NCBI GenBank assembly: GCA_036005125.1
Contig: DASYQV010000180.1
Span: forward strand, 1-7,478
DNA: 7,478 nt
Reading direction: 5' to 3'
Origin: DASYQV01 sp036005125
GTDB taxonomy: Bacteria > Acidobacteriota > Vicinamibacteria > Vicinamibacterales > UBA2999
Below, in pieces: positions 5,697-7,478 of the stretch. Both the position numbers and the translations under genes were made by a program. The notes beneath the pieces were generated by a model that did no database searches, was not told the DNA's origin, and was given only the letters and a program-made list of their open reading frames with translations. Every line of letters begins with the position of its first letter. Within the stretch, counting starts at the first letter, position 1.

Positions 5697-7268
5697 ATGG
5701 TCACGGAAGACCAGTCGGCGGTCATAGAGTTCCTCGGCTCCGCGTCTACCCACGGCGGGGTACCTGTCGAACGGATCGACACGCACACGGCCGCCGTATT
5801 TCTCGCGGGGCCACGCGCGTGGAAGCTCAAACGCGCCGTCCTGTTCGACTACCTCGATTTTTCAACCGCGGCACGGCGCAAGGCTCTGTGTGACGCGGAG
5901 GTGCGCCTCAACCGGCGTACGGCGCCGGCGCTCTACCTCGGCGTGGTGGCTGTCACACGTGAACGCGGCGGCTCGCTCGCGCTGGGCGGCTCGGGAACGC
6001 CCGTCGATTGGGTGATCGAGATGCGCCGCTTCGAGGAGGACGCCGTTTTCGACCGACTGGCCGCGACCGGACGGCTGGACGTTGAGATGATGCTCCCTCT
6101 CGCACAGGCAATCGCTCGATTCCATGCCGACGCCGAGCGCCGGACCGATCACGGCGGCAGAGCCGGCATGAAGTGGGTCGTCGATGGTAATGCCTCCGGC
6201 TTCGCCGAGTACGGGAGCGGTGTTCTCGAACCCTCGGCGTGTTTCCGCGTCACCGACGACACCCTCGCGGCGCTCGAAGGGCGTGGTGCGCTGCTCGATG
6301 CCCGGCGCGGCTCGGGGTTCGTTCGCCAGTGCCACGGCGATCTGCATCTTCGCAATATCGTGCTCATCGACGGCCAACCGACGCTGTTCGACGCGGTCGA
6401 GTTCAACGACGAGATCGCGTGCACGGACGTTCTCTACGATCTCGCGTTCCTCCTCATGGATCTCTGGCGGCGCCGGCTGCCTCGTCACGCCAGCGCGGTG
6501 TGGAACGGCTATGTGTCGGAAACCGGCGATCTCGACGGTGTGCCGCTGATGCCGCTCTTCCTCTCGTGTCGAGCGGCCGTTCGAGCCAAGACGAGTGCGA
6601 CGGCCGCTCGCGTTCAACAGGACGCGGCCCGTGGTGACGAGCTTCGGCAGCTTGCGCGCGAATATCTCTCGATGGCGGAGGACCTCCTGCATCCGCCGGG
6701 GCCCTGCATCATTGCTGTTGGCGGCTTCTCCGGATCGGGCAAGTCGACGCTGACGCGTGCCCTGGCACCCTCGGTCGGTCCGGTGCCGGGGGCCCTGGTG
6801 CTCCGCAGCGACGAGACCCGCAAGCGTCTGTTCGGCGTCCCGCTGCTCGAGCGGCTCGGCGCCGAAGGCTACACACCCGACATGTCCGACCGCGTCTACG
6901 CGACGCTCGCCGAGCGCGCGCGTGCGCTGGTCCATGGCGGATGCAGCGCCATTATCGATGCCGTGTATGCGAGCGCCCGGGAGAGACAGGCAATCGAACG
7001 CGTCGCCGCCGCCGAGTCTGTGCCGTTCGTGGGACTCTGGCTCGATGCGCCGGAATCGATTCTGATCGCGCGCGCCGGGCGACGCCGGCACGACGCCTCC
7101 GACGCCGATGCCGCGGTGGTCCGCATGCAGCGTGCGCGAGACACCGGCCCGATCCGGTGGCACCGGATCGACGCGGCGGGGTCGGTCGCGACCGTGTTGG
7201 ACGAGGCGATTGCGTATCTGAAGCGCCGCGCCAACCAGGAACTTCCGTTGGTCGGTCAGGCTCCATGA
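5697..7268 (+). CDS. Two-domain protein: aminoglycoside-phosphotransferase-like kinase fused to a P-loop kinase
   Basis: This 523-residue cytoplasmic protein has two putative phosphotransfer domains. The N-terminal part (about 1-310) resembles the COG2187 APH/choline-kinase-like family. It has an AAVFLAGPRAWKLKRAV segment with a probable ATP lysine, a catalytic loop HGDLHLRN (213-220; base D215, metal-binding N220) and the metal Asp in LFD (D232). The C-terminal part (about 338-515) resembles COG0645 P-loop kinases, related to gluconate and zeta-toxin-type kinases. It has Walker A GFSGSGKS (343-350), VLRSDETRKRLFG (368-380), a Walker B-like AIIDA (D421) and a lid RRRHDASDADA (462-472). Such fusions are often annotated as bifunctional aminoglycoside phosphotransferase/ATP-binding proteins. 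The substrate is unknown, and resistance should not be assumed. Both active sites look complete. It is divergent from the mgtC-like gene and its stop overlaps a nine-codon frame in an ATGA. Confidence 0.93.
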   Translation: MVTEDQSAVIEFLGSASTHGGVPVERIDTHTAAVFLAGPRAWKLKRAVLFDYLDFSTAARRKALCDAEVRLNRRTAPALYLGVVAVTRERGGSLALGGSGTPVDWVIEMRRFEEDAVFDRLAATGRLDVEMMLPLAQAIARFHADAERRTDHGGRAGMKWVVDGNASGFAEYGSGVLEPSACFRVTDDTLAALEGRGALLDARRGSGFVRQCHGDLHLRNIVLIDGQPTLFDAVEFNDEIACTDVLYDLAFLLMDLWRRRLPRHASAVWNGYVSETGDLDGVPLMPLFLSCRAAVRAKTSATAARVQQDAARGDELRQLAREYLSMAEDLLHPPGPCIIAVGGFSGSGKSTLTRALAPSVGPVPGALVLRSDETRKRLFGVPLLERLGAEGYTPDMSDRVYATLAERARALVHGGCSAIIDAVYASARERQAIERVAAAESVPFVGLWLDAPESILIARAGRRRHDASDADAAVVRMQRARDTGPIRWHRIDAAGSVATVLDEAIAYLKRRANQELPLVGQAP

Positions 7269-7397
7269 TCGAGGATACGGAGTTGACAATGTAGGCGCGG
7301 TCTTGAGCGCCGTGCAACACCGAGTGCCCAGGTCTTGAGCTGCGGGTGGCGCCCGGGTCAGTGAGCCGACGAGGGCTCGTCAGCGCACCACTCGGAA
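7269..7397. other. Spacer after the kinase fusion gene, weak hairpins only
   Basis: No gene is supported here. A 10-bp direct repeat GGTCTTGAGC occurs at 7299-7308 and 7331-7340. Two small stems are visible: GGCGC (7294-7298) with GCGCC (7307-7311), and GAGCC (7363-7367) with GGCTC (7374-7378). Neither has a T-tract, so a terminator role for the flanking convergent genes is only possible. Confidence 0.4.
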
Positions 7398-7478
7398 TCA
7401 GATTGCGACACGGCGCGCCCAGCCGCGAATGGCGGTCAACATCTCGCTGGTGACAGCCCTCGTCCCTTCGCGTACTGC
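7398..7478 (-). CDS. Possible C-terminal end of an unidentified protein (partial)
   Basis: The minus strand is open from the right edge for 26 codons and ends at TGA (7398-7400). The visible tail reads AVREGTRAVTSEMLTAIRGW followed by ARRVAI, an amphipathic-looking helix. Third codon positions are mostly G or C, as expected for a real gene here, and the orientation would be convergent with the kinase fusion gene. The stretch is too short for a family assignment, and chance openness in GC-rich DNA is a real alternative. Confidence 0.35.
   Translation of the reverse strand, partial: AVREGTRAVTSEMLTAIRGWARRVAI

Noticed and set aside
5697..7268. Antibiotic resistance gene
   Set aside because: The APH-like domain belongs to a broad kinase superfamily and is fused to a P-loop kinase of unknown substrate. 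Nothing in the sequence or context indicates aminoglycoside modification.
5862..7289. A 475-codon open frame on the minus strand
   Set aside because: It is antisense to the kinase fusion gene, whose motifs are unmistakable. The translation is rich in Arg/His/Glu with no domain, as expected of a mirror frame in GC-rich DNA.
7283..7310. Promoter with a TTGACA -35 element at 7284-7289
   Set aside because: There is no -10-like sequence at the proper spacing and no plus-strand gene follows within the window.

Overview
This is a GC-rich, gene-dense bacterial window. The best fit is Acidobacteriota, possibly the Vicinamibacteria, or a relative. Three things point there: an ECF sigma factor of the TIGR02999 type directly coupled to a PknB-like Ser/Thr kinase that carries a conserved N-terminal extension; a large outer-membrane-type protein pairing a family-9 carbohydrate-binding-like domain with DUF5916; and a hairpin repeat of extragenic-palindrome style. 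The assignment rests on gene content and recalled family resemblance, not on a search.

Layout, left to right. (1) Positions 1-1509, minus strand: an ECF sigma factor gene is followed, with an ATGA stop/start overlap, by a Ser/Thr kinase that runs off the left edge. This looks like a two-gene signalling operon. (2) Positions 1510-1944: about 435 bp with no convincing gene, which should hold the promoters for the sigma-kinase operon (leftward) and the next gene (rightward). (3) Positions 1945-2460, plus strand: a secreted SnoaL/NTF2-like protein gene interrupted by a single in-frame TAG where the family usually has Trp. Its whole C-terminal half is intact downstream in the same frame. (4) Positions 2536-4803, minus strand: the DUF5916 protein, convergent with the SnoaL gene. 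(5) Positions 4948-5388, minus strand: a short MgtC/SapB-type membrane protein upstream of the DUF5916 gene and codirectional with it. (6) Positions 5389-5696: a divergent intergenic region with a paired inverted repeat that can fold into two mutually exclusive hairpins in the mgtC leader. (7) Positions 5697-7268, plus strand: a two-domain protein joining an aminoglycoside-phosphotransferase-like kinase fold to a P-loop kinase. (8) Positions 7269-7478: intergenic sequence and what may be the last codons of a minus-strand gene entering from the right edge.

The genes do not form one pathway. Sigma and kinase form a regulatory pair. DUF5916 and MgtC are both envelope proteins and may share a transcript, but the 144 bp gap leaves that open. 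I see no phage, transposase, CRISPR array, tRNA or rRNA, and no convincing new multi-gene system. The most unusual signals are the amber-interrupted SnoaL gene and the double-hairpin repeat in the mgtC leader.
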